20,421 nt of DNA, from the NCBI GenBank assembly GCA_029059925.1, contig JAIDVA010000317.1:1-20421 (forward strand), read 5' to 3'. This document shows, one piece after another, positions 7,291 through 14,754 of the stretch (positions are counted from its first letter, which is position 1; each line of letters opens with the position of its first letter). A program made the position numbers and the translations under genes. The notes beneath the pieces were generated by a model that was not told the origin of the DNA, did no database searches, and saw only the letters and a program-made list of their open reading frames with translations. The stretch is from Eubacterium sp. Lineage in GTDB: Bacteria > Bacillota > Clostridia > Oscillospirales > Acutalibacteraceae.

Positions 7291-8755
7291 TTGCAGCACC
7301 TCCTGAAACCTCTTTTGATAAATTCTCACGGCGGATTTTCATATCAGCTCTGATTTTTTCAAGCTTTTCACCAGTTAAATCGTAGAACAGATAAGGGATA
7401 ATGGAAAGTAATCCAAGCAGATAAGGAATACAGGTAAAAAGTGCCCATACATATAAATCAGTATGGTCGCCCTTTACTGTAATCTGCTCACCGGCAGAAT
7501 TCGTTGTAAAGCTAAGACCAATTATAGGAAGAAGAGCTGTGCCAAGCGAAGTTGAAAGAGAACCGGTCAGCTTTCCGACAAATGTAAGCACTGAGAAGCT
7601 TACACCTTCATTTCTTTCGCCTGTTTTCCATTCCATATAGTCAACAGTATCACCAATCATTTCGGTCGGAATAACCATATTGATTGTATTGAAAAAGCTG
7701 AAAATAAAGTTTTGTATCATCAATAAAATGGAGATAACAAGAATATTTGAATTGTAGAACTTAAGTCCGCAGACAAATACAAGCGTACCTACAACAAAGC
7801 GGCAGATAAGATTAATCATTACAATTTGCTTATTATCAAACTTCTTTTTTACCTTAGGTATTAACAGATAAGTTAAGAAGCCAAAAATTGTACCCGGCAG
7901 ATTAATCCACAAAACTGCAGAGTTAAGATTGAGAACCTCTGAATAATAGTAGGTCTGAAATACACCTGCAAGACCGGCTAAAGCACCAATAACATTGCCG
8001 ATGATTATAAGCATAAGTGGTTTATTCTTAAGCATAACCTTGAAGCCCTCAAGCACTGACGGCTCCTTAATCGACTGGACAACTCTCTCTTTCGTTTTTC
8101 TGCCGGCAAGAGAGAACAAGCCTAGAATCATAACAGCAGCAACTATTGCAAGAAACAGGAAATCCTGTGAAAGCGTAAGACCCCATACACCATTGTTTGA
8201 AAGGTCCATCATAACAACAAGAATAGGTGTTGCCAGACCGCCAAGGATACTTGAAATAAATCTTGCACTTGATATTGCTCTTGTTCTGTCAGCCGGTGAC
8301 GGAGATATTGCTGTACTCATACCCCAGAACGGAACATCACCGATTGTGTAGAAAAATTCCCATACGAAATATGATATGTACATATAAATGATTTTGACTG
8401 TTGTAGTTTTTGCATCAGCCAAAATTTCAGGACCTGCAAAAAGCATAATTGTTGCGATTGCAAGCGGAATGGGAACAATTAACAGATATGGTCTTAACTT
8501 ACCGTAACGGGTTCTTGTTTTATCAATAATGCCGCCCATAAGCGGATCATTGATGGTGTCCCATAAACCGAGAACCAAAATCATTGTTGCAACTGCCTTT
8601 TCAGGTATTCCGAAAACCTTTGTAAAAAACAGTGACAGATAACCGGCTGCTACAAGATTGTAGCCAAAAACCTGACCGGCATTTGCAAAGCCATAGGCAA
8701 GGTTTTCTTTCACGCCAACATATCTTATTTCTTTGCTCTGTGTGTTTTCACTCAT
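7280..8755 (-). CDS. GPH-family sugar/cation symporter, 491 aa
   Basis: This is a 12-helix permease of the major facilitator fold, in the glycoside-pentoside-hexuronide:cation symporter family (MelB/XynB-like). It would carry a glycoside or sugar acid into the cell with Na+ or H+. Family marks are the loop after helix 2, LWDTINDPLMGG then RYGKLRPYLL (near residues 65-95), the central PSVLEGFKVMLKNKPL before helix 7, and DTVDYMEWKTGERNEGVSF near residue 375. The start at 8755 has AGGAGG six bases upstream. The length is normal and the frame intact, unlike the related interrupted gene at 15706-17187. The substrate cannot be told; no glycosidase lies beside it. It is the first gene of a two-gene unit with its own promoter. 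Confidence 0.93.
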   Translation of the reverse strand: MSENTQSKEIRYVGVKENLAYGFANAGQVFGYNLVAAGYLSLFFTKVFGIPEKAVATMILVLGLWDTINDPLMGGIIDKTRTRYGKLRPYLLIVPIPLAIATIMLFAGPEILADAKTTTVKIIYMYISYFVWEFFYTIGDVPFWGMSTAISPSPADRTRAISSARFISSILGGLATPILVVMMDLSNNGVWGLTLSQDFLFLAIVAAVMILGLFSLAGRKTKERVVQSIKEPSVLEGFKVMLKNKPLMLIIIGNVIGALAGLAGVFQTYYYSEVLNLNSAVLWINLPGTIFGFLTYLLIPKVKKKFDNKQIVMINLICRFVVGTLVFVCGLKFYNSNILVISILLMIQNFIFSFFNTINMVIPTEMIGDTVDYMEWKTGERNEGVSFSVLTFVGKLTGSLSTSLGTALLPIIGLSFTTNSAGEQITVKGDHTDLYVWALFTCIPYLLGLLSIIPYLFYDLTGEKLEKIRADMKIRRENLSKEVSGGAANEE

Positions 8756-8789
8756 ATAACCCCTCCTATAAAACACCTTATATGTTTAT

Positions 8790-8819
8790 ATTAAACCAAA
8801 AATATAAGCATATTGTCAA
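8790..8819 (-). promoter_or_regulatory. Sigma-A promoter of the GPH transporter unit
   Basis: A perfect -35 box, TTGACA (8819-8814), and TTTAAT (8795-8790) are separated by 18 bases. The start codon lies 35 bases beyond the -10 box. Confidence 0.8.
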
Positions 8820-8881
8820 CCTTTTTTAGTTATTTCGTATAGCAAATTATAGTTCAGCGTATCAATTGGTGTTTCATTAGA

Positions 8882-8970
8882 CATCGTAAGGACGCACATT
8901 GTGCGCCCGCCAACATTATCGTTGTACCCACGGGTAAACAATGTTCGCCCCCTACGATAAACAATAATTT
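8882..8970. repeat. Structured intergenic repeat, copy C (shortened)
   Basis: This copy matches only the right-hand third of copy B: CATCGTAAGGACGCAC..., the GCGCCCGCCAACATTATCGTTGT core, GGGTAAACAATGTTCGCCC (8932-8950) and the perfect end TAAACAATAATTT (8958-8970). The last palindrome has lost pairing on one side. A possible decayed left terminus, AAATTATAGTTCA (8844-8856, 11 of 13 matching), lies upstream. This looks like an internally deleted, decaying copy. Confidence 0.72.
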
Positions 8971-8974
8971 ATGC

Positions 8975-9005
8975 AAAAAAAACGGACAGATATAAAATCT
9001 GTCCG
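8975..9005 (-). terminator. Intrinsic terminator after the M28 peptidase gene
   Basis: On the minus strand CGGACAGAT pairs perfectly with ATCTGTCCG across a 5-base loop, followed by eight T residues. It starts 16 bases after the peptidase stop codon. Confidence 0.92.
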
Positions 9006-9020
9006 CACTAAAAACAAATA

Positions 9021-10277
9021 TTATTTTGTCGGCAAGCCTTCCTTGTCGTACATACAAATTGTCTCGCAAAGGATTTCAATACCTGCTGAAATTGCCTCAG
9101 GTCTGAGATTTTCAGGTGTATCAAGACGTGTATGATAATAACGTGGAGGATCAGGATTCATAGCAGCAAAGCCGGTTGCCTTAATACCTCTCTGTGTGAA
9201 TGCAGCAGCGTCACTGCCGCCGATGTAAATAGACTCGAAGGACAAGTCATAACCACAATTTGCAGCAGCGTTCTTAACAAGGTGCTTAACACCGTAATCG
9301 TGCTGAACAGTGCCCGAAAGGTCACGGTCATAAACAGCCATATCCTCTAAATCACGGAAGGTATCAATAGCAATAACAGCTGTAGGAAGATCCTTGAGTT
9401 CCTTTTCATGAGCCTTTGCATATGCCTTTGCACCACGAAGACCGGCCTCCTCAGAGCCTGAGCAAATCATAGTAACCTCAGTATTCTCAAATTCAATACC
9501 TGCCTCATCAAGAGCCTTGATTGCAGCCATACCTGCATAGCAGCCTGAAAGGTTGTCAGATGCACCCGGTACAGATTTAGTCCAGCTCTGGAAGAAGAGA
9601 AACGCAATTTCAAACGGAATAAATACGCAGGATATAACAAAGAAAAGGATGAAGAACCATCTGAGTTTTTCGATATCCATTGCGGCACCGCCTTTACCTA
9701 CGATAAGGCAAACAACAGCATAAACGGTCTGAACAATAAGACCAACAACAGCAGGAATTTCAACAAAAAGCTTTGCCTGCAAACCACCCATAAGGTAGTT
9801 GAGTGTCCATTCAAACTGGCTGTCGGAATGACCGACAAGAATAATTCTCTGCTTAACCTCGCCTTTAGGACTTCTTGTAGCAATCATATTGTGTGATGTC
9901 TGCTTAGGGAAAAGGAAATCATCAAATTCCTTATACATCAAAAACTCAAACACAAGCGGAATGAAAGCAAGCACGCAAAGTACAAGTGCTGCAATCGGTG
10001 ATGCAAACCAGTTAACAAATACGGATGCAACACCACACGCAACTGTGAAAGGAATGAAGCCCATAAAACCCTGTCTATGTAAGGTAAAGGATTCAATCTC
10101 TGTTTTGTCGCAATAGTTCTTCATATCCTTCTGCATCCACTGCTGAGCACGAAGCTCTTCAGGTGAACCAGGCTTACGAGGACCTATTTTTTTACAAATC
10201 TTTGTAATGCCTCTTACAGCATAATCTGTATTCTTCTGAATATCAATATTCTCAGAATACTCTTTAGCAATTTTCAT
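9021..10277 (-). CDS. Membrane-spanning M28-family zinc peptidase, 418 aa
   Basis: This is a co-catalytic zinc aminopeptidase of the M28 family. The probable metal and catalytic residues are in family order: H150 (LVGHSDS), D241 (GASDNLSG), E276/E277 (SGSEEAGL), D305 (IAIDTF) and H382 (YYHTRLDTPENL). There is no signal peptide. Hydrophobic segments lie inside the protein, roughly at 72-112 as a hairpin and at 173-195 and 207-230 inserted within the catalytic domain. It is therefore probably membrane-embedded, unlike the commonest secreted or soluble members. The peptide substrate is unknown. AAGGGG lies about eight bases before the ATG. A promoter-like pair lies upstream, and a strong terminator closes the gene. 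Confidence 0.9.
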   Translation of the reverse strand: MKIAKEYSENIDIQKNTDYAVRGITKICKKIGPRKPGSPEELRAQQWMQKDMKNYCDKTEIESFTLHRQGFMGFIPFTVACGVASVFVNWFASPIAALVLCVLAFIPLVFEFLMYKEFDDFLFPKQTSHNMIATRSPKGEVKQRIILVGHSDSQFEWTLNYLMGGLQAKLFVEIPAVVGLIVQTVYAVVCLIVGKGGAAMDIEKLRWFFILFFVISCVFIPFEIAFLFFQSWTKSVPGASDNLSGCYAGMAAIKALDEAGIEFENTEVTMICSGSEEAGLRGAKAYAKAHEKELKDLPTAVIAIDTFRDLEDMAVYDRDLSGTVQHDYGVKHLVKNAAANCGYDLSFESIYIGGSDAAAFTQRGIKATGFAAMNPDPPRYYHTRLDTPENLRPEAISAGIEILCETICMYDKEGLPTK

Positions 10278-10309
10278 ATTACTACCCCTTTGAAAAAAAT
10301 GTCAATATG

Positions 10310-10338
10310 ATTTTAACATAGTAAAGAATGAAATGCAA
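10310..10338 (-). promoter_or_regulatory. Possible promoter of the M28 peptidase gene
   Basis: TTGCAT (10338-10333) and TAAAAT (10315-10310) are 17 bases apart, 33 bases before the start codon. The -10 box is good but the -35 box is poor. No terminator is visible after the preceding DUF1015 gene, so read-through is also possible. Confidence 0.5.
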
Positions 10339-10348
10339 GAGTATTTAC

Positions 10349-11590
10349 TTAATACGATAAATGATGAATGAAAAGTCCTGAAAGGAGCTTAGGCTCAAAC
10401 CATGTCGATTTAGGCGGCATAATAAGTCCGGCATCTGCAATTGCCATTAAATCATCAACTGTTGTAGGATACATTGCAAAGGCAAGTGTCATATCTGATG
10501 ATGTTCTTTTTTCAAGCTCTTCAAGTCCTCTTATACCGCCGATAAAATCGATTCTGTCATCATTTTTAGGATCTGTTATATTCAGAATCGGTGACAACAC
10601 ATTGTCCTGAAGAATGGATACATCAAGTCTGGCAACAGGGTTGGAATCATCAATTATCTCAGCCTTTGCCTCAAGACTGTACCACTGATTTTTTATCAGC
10701 ATACCAAAGGTATGCTTTTTGCTTGGCTTGAATCTTCCGTCAGACTTCTCAACAATAAATTTATCTGAAAGCTTTTCAATAAATTCTTCCGTACTGCTGC
10801 CGTTAAGGTCTTTAACAACACGGTTATAATCCATAATTTCAAGCTGTTCATCAGGAAATGCAACAGCAAGGAAGAAATTAAATTCCTCTTCACCTGTATA
10901 ATTCGGCTTATCTTCCCTGCGCTTCTGACCAACCTTTACAGCTGATGCACATCGGTGGTGACCATCAGCAATATACATAGCAGGAACACTGCCAAAAAGT
11001 GCTGAAAGCTGAGAAACAATCTCAGAATCATCAATAACCCATACAGTTTGTTCAACACCATCAGCAGTGAAATGATATACAGCCTGATAATCGTTCATCC
11101 AGCCTGATACAATATCATTGATTTTATCATTATTTTTGTATGTAAGGAAAATCGGACCTGTATTCGCATCACAGGTATCAACATGACGAATACGATCAAT
11201 CTCCTTTTTAGCAAGTGTATGCTCATGTTTTTTTATAACATTATTCATATAGTCATCAATCGAAGCACAGCCAACAATACCAATCTGAGCTCTGTCATTC
11301 ATAACCTGCTTGTAAATATAAAGACAAGGGGTACTATCCTGTACCAAAGCGCCTGAATTTTCAAGACTCAAAAGATTTTCCTTAGCCTTTTCATACACTG
11401 CATCATCATAAATATCTGTTCCGACAGGCAAATCAATTTCAGCCTTGTCAACATGAAGGAAGGAATACGGATTGCCTTTAACCATTTCCCTTGCCTCTTC
11501 ACTGTTCATTACATCATAAGGAAGTGCGGGTATCTGTGCCTGCTTATCAACAGCAGGTCTGAATGCCTTAAATCCACGAAATACTGCCAT
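10349..11590 (-). CDS. DUF1015-family protein, 413 aa
   Basis: The sequence matches the DUF1015 family (PF06245 as I recall it). It begins with FRGFKAFRP, followed by PALPYDVMNSEEAR. It has the motif KKHEHTLAKKEIDRI with a HVDTCDANTGPIFLTY stretch, and the central signature YIADGHHRCASA near residue 210. The length is normal and the protein looks cytosolic. The biochemical role is not established to my knowledge. The family often accompanies serine biosynthesis genes in clostridia, but here it is the third gene after an ECF S component and coaX. AGGAGA lies ten bases before the ATG and only 14 bases separate it from coaX, so it is probably in the same operon. Confidence 0.9.
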   Translation of the reverse strand: MAVFRGFKAFRPAVDKQAQIPALPYDVMNSEEAREMVKGNPYSFLHVDKAEIDLPVGTDIYDDAVYEKAKENLLSLENSGALVQDSTPCLYIYKQVMNDRAQIGIVGCASIDDYMNNVIKKHEHTLAKKEIDRIRHVDTCDANTGPIFLTYKNNDKINDIVSGWMNDYQAVYHFTADGVEQTVWVIDDSEIVSQLSALFGSVPAMYIADGHHRCASAVKVGQKRREDKPNYTGEEEFNFFLAVAFPDEQLEIMDYNRVVKDLNGSSTEEFIEKLSDKFIVEKSDGRFKPSKKHTFGMLIKNQWYSLEAKAEIIDDSNPVARLDVSILQDNVLSPILNITDPKNDDRIDFIGGIRGLEELEKRTSSDMTLAFAMYPTTVDDLMAIADAGLIMPPKSTWFEPKLLSGLFIHHLSY

Positions 11591-11604
11591 AATTATGTTT
11601 TCTC

Positions 11605-12372
11605 CTACTTTTTATTTTTTTCATATATAATACGAAGTCCGTCAATCAGCAACTGCCTGTCAACAATAACCTCATTTTCACAATACTGAGCGATGACACT
11701 GCCCAAACCACCCGTTACAATTACAGTTGCCTTTTCACCAAGCTCAGACTCAAATCTTTTAATAAGCCCGTCAATCATTGCTGCTGTACCAAAAACGATA
11801 CCGCTGCGCATTGAGTCAATTGTATTTGTACCAATCGCATTTTCCGGTGCAACAATCTCAATCTGAGGCAGCTGTGCTGTTGATGAGGACAAAGCACTCA
11901 AAGAGGTTTTAACTCCGCACAAAATTGAACCGCCTAAAAAACATCCGTTTTTATCAATAACCGATGCAGTTGTGGCTGTACCCAAATCAAAAATAATCTG
12001 TGGACACGGATATTTTGCAATACTTGCCACAGCACCCACAACCATATCAGCACCAAGCTCGGCAGGATTGTTTATTTTAATATTAAGACCGGTTTTCACA
12101 CCGGGACCGACAACTACAGGCATTTTCCCTGTAATAAGCATAAGTGCCTTTGAAATAGTCCTGTTAAGAGGCGGAACTACTGATGAGAGCACGCTGCCTT
12201 CTATATTGTCAACATTTATTTTAAAAATCTCAAAAATGCTTTTAAATTTAATTGCATATTCATCTGCTGAATCATTAACAGCAGTTGAGAGCCTGCACTC
12301 ATGCACCATTTTGTCGTTTTCCAGAAAGCCTAAAACGATATTTGTGTTACCGATATCTACTGCAATAATCAT
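11605..12372 (-). CDS. coaX: Type III pantothenate kinase
   Basis: CoaX phosphorylates pantothenate in the first step of coenzyme A synthesis. Type III enzymes belong to the ASKHA fold, use a monovalent cation and are not inhibited by CoA. Visible motifs are the nucleotide-binding DIGNTN (6-11), the pantothenate-site GPGVKTGLNI (89-98), GADM with the probable catalytic base D109, and FDLGTATTASV (128-138) for phosphate and cation binding. Its 255 residues are the normal length. The start codon directly follows the TAA of the upstream ECF S-component gene, with AAAGG inside that gene's end, so the two are translationally coupled. Uptake followed by phosphorylation would trap the vitamin. Confidence 0.96.
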   Translation of the reverse strand: MIIAVDIGNTNIVLGFLENDKMVHECRLSTAVNDSADEYAIKFKSIFEIFKINVDNIEGSVLSSVVPPLNRTISKALMLITGKMPVVVGPGVKTGLNIKINNPAELGADMVVGAVASIAKYPCPQIIFDLGTATTASVIDKNGCFLGGSILCGVKTSLSALSSSTAQLPQIEIVAPENAIGTNTIDSMRSGIVFGTAAMIDGLIKRFESELGEKATVIVTGGLGSVIAQYCENEVIVDRQLLIDGLRIIYEKNKK

Positions 12373-12939
12373 TTATTTTTCCTTTCTGCCAAGCTTAACA
12401 AGCTTGACGATTGTTGGTGATAAAACAAGATTCACACCCATCTCAAGCAGAAAATTAACACCGCAAAGACCTACAAGCATAAAGGTTAAAACGTCGGTAT
12501 CCCCTGCCCATTCTTTGATTGTATCAAAGAAAAACAAACGGCAGCCAAGCAAAAATACACCGGTGTTAACAAGCGGACAGACTATTGCAGCTGCAACAAC
12601 AGCTACTATTTTCTGCTTTTTTTCTATCAGACTGTAAACAAGACCTGCAGCAAGACCTGCGAGAGCACCCTTAATCAGAACAACGGCAATTGTTGCAATC
12701 GGATTAACAGTCAAAAACAATGCTGCATCACCTGACAATAAAACCGCCAGACCAAATGCAAAACCAAGCCATGCACCCGACCATTTGCCATACAATGCTG
12801 CACCGACTACTATCGGAATCAGTACAAGTGAGATTGAAAAAATAGCTGTCGGCTTAATTACAACTGCCACAATCTGCAATACTACAACAATTGCAGTAAG
12901 CAGACCTGTTCCTGCAATTTTCTTTGTTTTTTCATTCAT
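12373..12939 (-). CDS. panT: ECF transporter S component, probably pantothenate-specific
   Basis: This is a small, very hydrophobic protein of 188 residues with about six membrane helices. It has the ECF S-component look: TGLLTAIVVVLQ in helix 1, a GAALYGKWSGAWLGFAFGL stretch in the middle, and a positively charged end. Such proteins bind a vitamin and work with the shared EcfA/EcfA'/EcfT energising module, which is not in this window. The substrate is inferred from the coaX gene starting directly after its stop; pantothenate (PanT type) is therefore likely. Sequence alone does not exclude another vitamin. It is the first gene of the unit and has a promoter and a hairpin-bearing leader. Confidence 0.85.
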   Translation of the reverse strand: MNEKTKKIAGTGLLTAIVVVLQIVAVVIKPTAIFSISLVLIPIVVGAALYGKWSGAWLGFAFGLAVLLSGDAALFLTVNPIATIAVVLIKGALAGLAAGLVYSLIEKKQKIVAVVAAAIVCPLVNTGVFLLGCRLFFFDTIKEWAGDTDVLTFMLVGLCGVNFLLEMGVNLVLSPTIVKLVKLGRKEK

Positions 12940-12970
12940 ATCAAATTTTCCTTTCAGCTACTGTTCCTGA

Positions 12971-13023
12971 GTATTGCTGCGAAGAAAAAGCACAGCAATA
13001 CCCGGTAAAGATTATTTTTACCG
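12971..13023 (-). other. Two-hairpin 5' leader of the panT-coaX transcript
   Basis: Between the promoter and panT the minus strand can fold into CGGTAAA/TTTACCG (13023-13003) and then GTATTGCTG/CAGCAATAC (13001-12971). These stems of 7 and 9 pairs are almost back to back. No U-run follows, so they are not a terminator. I could not match them to a known riboswitch. They could regulate translation, protect the mRNA, or be incidental. Confidence 0.5.
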
Positions 13024-13041
13024 CGGATACAATGCGATAGT

Positions 13042-13070
13042 ATTATATTATATCATATAAAAAAAGTAAA
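13042..13070 (-). promoter_or_regulatory. Sigma-A promoter of panT-coaX-DUF1015
   Basis: TTTACT (13070-13065) and a perfect TATAAT (13047-13042) are 17 bases apart. It lies immediately beyond the terminator of the preceding operon. Confidence 0.8.
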
Positions 13071-13071
13071 G

Positions 13072-13105
13072 AAAAAAACACACTGAATCAAAATCCAGTG
13101 TGTTT
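13072..13105 (-). terminator. Intrinsic terminator of the aroQ-efp operon
   Basis: AAACACACTG pairs with CAGTGTGTTT around a 10-base loop on the minus strand, running into a T-run (TTTTTTTC). It lies 31 bases after the lipoprotein stop codon. Confidence 0.9.
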
Positions 13106-13135
13106 ATAAGCTTATTTTTCTGATTTCAGGCTTGA

Positions 13136-13618
13136 TTATTCATCCACCTGAGTCTGGGCGGTTGTATCACCCTTGGCACTGTAGGCATCATATCTGTTTT
13201 CCAGCTTTGAAAGCTTGTTGTTTTTCATATCCTTTTTCAGTACCTTTGTACCGTCAAAGGAGATATAATACTCACCGATTGTTTCCATAGAAAAGGTGTC
13301 CTTACCATCCTCGGTTGTAACGTCCTTTTTTACAATAACATTAGCAACCACTTTAACGTATTTTTCACCGTCGATATCAACACCGTTTGATGCAATCATA
13401 AAGGAATAATCCTTATCTGTATCATCAAGACCAAGCTCCTTTGGAGTATAGGAATTCTCAATAAAGCTGATTGCATCTGCGTCTTTGATTTTTGCTTCTT
13501 CTGTAGGGATCTGAGCTACTGTTGCTGTAGGATCTATCTCTTCGGTATTACCTGAGCAGGCAGTAAAAACAGCACAAATCATTACAGCTGACAGCAAAAC
13601 AGCAAATAATTTTTTAAT
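13136..13618 (-). CDS. Putative lipoprotein, 160 aa, apparent AUU start
   Basis: The N-terminus reads as a classic lipoprotein signal, KKLFAVLLSAVMICAVFTAC, with a lipobox-like FTAC whose Cys would be lipidated and anchored outside the membrane. The two Lys codons that begin the signal are preceded by ATT (13618-13616), not ATG, GTG or TTG. AGAGGG lies eight bases before that ATT. The in-frame TTG at 13597 or ATG at 13582 would lack both a ribosome binding site and the positive n-region. The mature part is small and beta-rich, with a low-complexity Thr/Glu linker, then EYYISFDGTKVLKKD. I do not recognise a family. It is the last gene of aroQ-efp-CD1247-like-lipoprotein. Confidence 0.78.
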   Translation of the reverse strand: MKKLFAVLLSAVMICAVFTACSGNTEEIDPTATVAQIPTEEAKIKDADAISFIENSYTPKELGLDDTDKDYSFMIASNGVDIDGEKYVKVVANVIVKKDVTTEDGKDTFSMETIGEYYISFDGTKVLKKDMKNNKLSKLENRYDAYSAKGDTTAQTQVDE

Positions 13619-13626
13619 AACAACTA

Positions 13627-13632
13627 CCCTCT
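13627..13632 (-). promoter_or_regulatory. Ribosome binding site that supports the AUU start
   Basis: AGAGGG, within AGGAAAGAGGG, sits eight bases before ATT at 13618. It is much too far (about 30 bases) from the TTG at 13597 to serve it. Confidence 0.65.
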
Positions 13633-13660
13633 TTCCTAATTCGGTGGGGAATAATCACTA

Positions 13661-14101
13661 TTACTCCTCGTCCTCACAATCGTCGCAGTCGCACTCAACC
13701 TCGAACTCAAGCATTTCGCCGCAGTTCGGGCAAGGTATTGCTCCGCCGAGAACGGTCTCCTCGTCAACAGTTATTTCCGCACCGCAGAGAGGACACTCAA
13801 CCTCAAATTCCTCATATTCTTCATCGCAATCACAGCAATCGTCGCAATCACAATCCCAATCGCAGTCACAGTCACAATCATCTTCCATAAGGTAATCCTC
13901 AACCTCAGCAAGATCCTCATCAACAGCATCAATCTGCTCTGCGAGAAGCTCCAAACCCTCGGTCATATCGTCAACATCCTCTGCAAGATTTGAAAGAACA
14001 TCAACAATTGCCTTGAATACCTTTGTCTCTTTTTTGTTTGCATCTAAATCAAGACCGTCAAGCAGTCCCTTAAGATAGCCTAAGCTCTCAGTTGTTTCCA
14101 T
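13661..14101 (-). CDS. CD1247-like acidic protein with zinc ribbon, 146 aa
   Basis: The N-terminal helical part (residues 1-74; ESLGYLKGLLDGLDLDANKK, then repeated Glu/Asp-rich coils ending AVDEDLAEVEDY) matches my memory of the CD1247 N-terminal domain, a clostridial family found beside efp. Next comes a striking Cys/Asp tract (74-95; Cys 76, 78, 80, 84, 86, 89, 90, 92). After it a zinc ribbon has CPLCG (C103, C106) and CPNCG (C124, C127), and the tail DCDDCEDEE adds more Cys. The function is unknown; metal binding is a reasonable inference. It is very acidic and cytosolic. AAGGAG lies seven bases before the ATG, 41 bases after efp. Confidence 0.88.
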   Translation of the reverse strand: METTESLGYLKGLLDGLDLDANKKETKVFKAIVDVLSNLAEDVDDMTEGLELLAEQIDAVDEDLAEVEDYLMEDDCDCDCDWDCDCDDCCDCDEEYEEFEVECPLCGAEITVDEETVLGGAIPCPNCGEMLEFEVECDCDDCEDEE

Positions 14102-14142
14102 AATAAAACTCCTTAATTTTAAAATAATATGGTTATCCTTAT

Positions 14143-14700
14143 TTATGCTCTTTCCATATACTCACAGGTTCTGGTATCAATTCTGATCATATCACCCTCG
14201 TTGATGAAGAGCGGAACACGAATCTCAGCACCGGTTTCAACCTTTGCAGGCTTAAGAGTATTTGTAGCTGTGTTGCCCTTGAGACCCGGCTCAGTCTCAG
14301 TAACCTCAAGAGTTACGAAGGTTGGCGGCTCAACACCGAATACCTTGCCTTTGTATGAAAGGATACGGCAAACCTCGTTCTCCTTAACAAACTTAAAGTT
14401 ATCTGAAAGGTCAGCCTCTGATACAGGAACCATATCAAAGGTCTCATTATCCATAAAATAATACAGACCGTCATCGCTGTATGAATAAGCCATTTCTCTT
14501 CTTTCAATAAATGCAGTCGGGAACTTAGCTGATGGGTTGTAGCTCTTTTCTGTAACTGCACCTGTAATAACATTCTTTGTCTTTGTTCTTACAAAAGCAG
14601 CGCCCTTACCCGGCTTAACGTGCTGGAACTCAATAACCTGCAATACGTTGCCGTCCTCCTCGAATGTAACGCCGTTTCTGAAATCACCTGCTGTTACCAT
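14143..14700 (-). CDS. efp: Translation elongation factor P
   Basis: EF-P enters the ribosome between the P and E sites and relieves stalling at consecutive prolines. The three-domain, tRNA-shaped protein of 185 residues is complete. Domain I has the loop [10 protein letters not shown] with K32 at the tip, the residue modified in several bacterial lineages. The C-terminal part ends [17 protein letters not shown], the usual signature. No modification enzyme is seen in this window. TTGGAGGT lies seven bases before the ATG. The gene lies 54 bases after aroQ with no terminator between. The aroQ-efp pairing is common in Firmicutes. Confidence 0.98.
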   Translation of the reverse strand: MVTAGDFRNGVTFEEDGNVLQVIEFQHVKPGKGAAFVRTKTKNVITGAVTEKSYNPSAKFPTAFIERREMAYSYSDDGLYYFMDNETFDMVPVSEADLSDNFKFVKENEVCRILSYKGKVFGVEPPTFVTLEVTETEPGLKGNTATNTLKPAKVETGAEIRVPLFINEGDMIRIDTRTCEYMERA

Positions 14701-14754
14701 AATTTATACCTCCAAGATAATAAAAATCAATTGTAATATATTTACTTATATATT

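Noticed and set aside
8854..9069. 71-codon minus-strand ORF between the transporter and the peptidase
   Set aside because: It runs across the end of the peptidase gene, its terminator and repeat copy C, so it is chance coding in repeat sequence.
11972..12637. 221-codon plus-strand ORF
   Set aside because: It lies antisense to coaX and the ECF S component, both recognisable; no ribosome binding site or family resemblance supports it.
13644..13895. Plus-strand ORF rich in Ser-Gln repeats
   Set aside because: It is the antisense reading of the Cys/Asp tract of the CD1247-like gene, which has a good start, ribosome binding site and family match.
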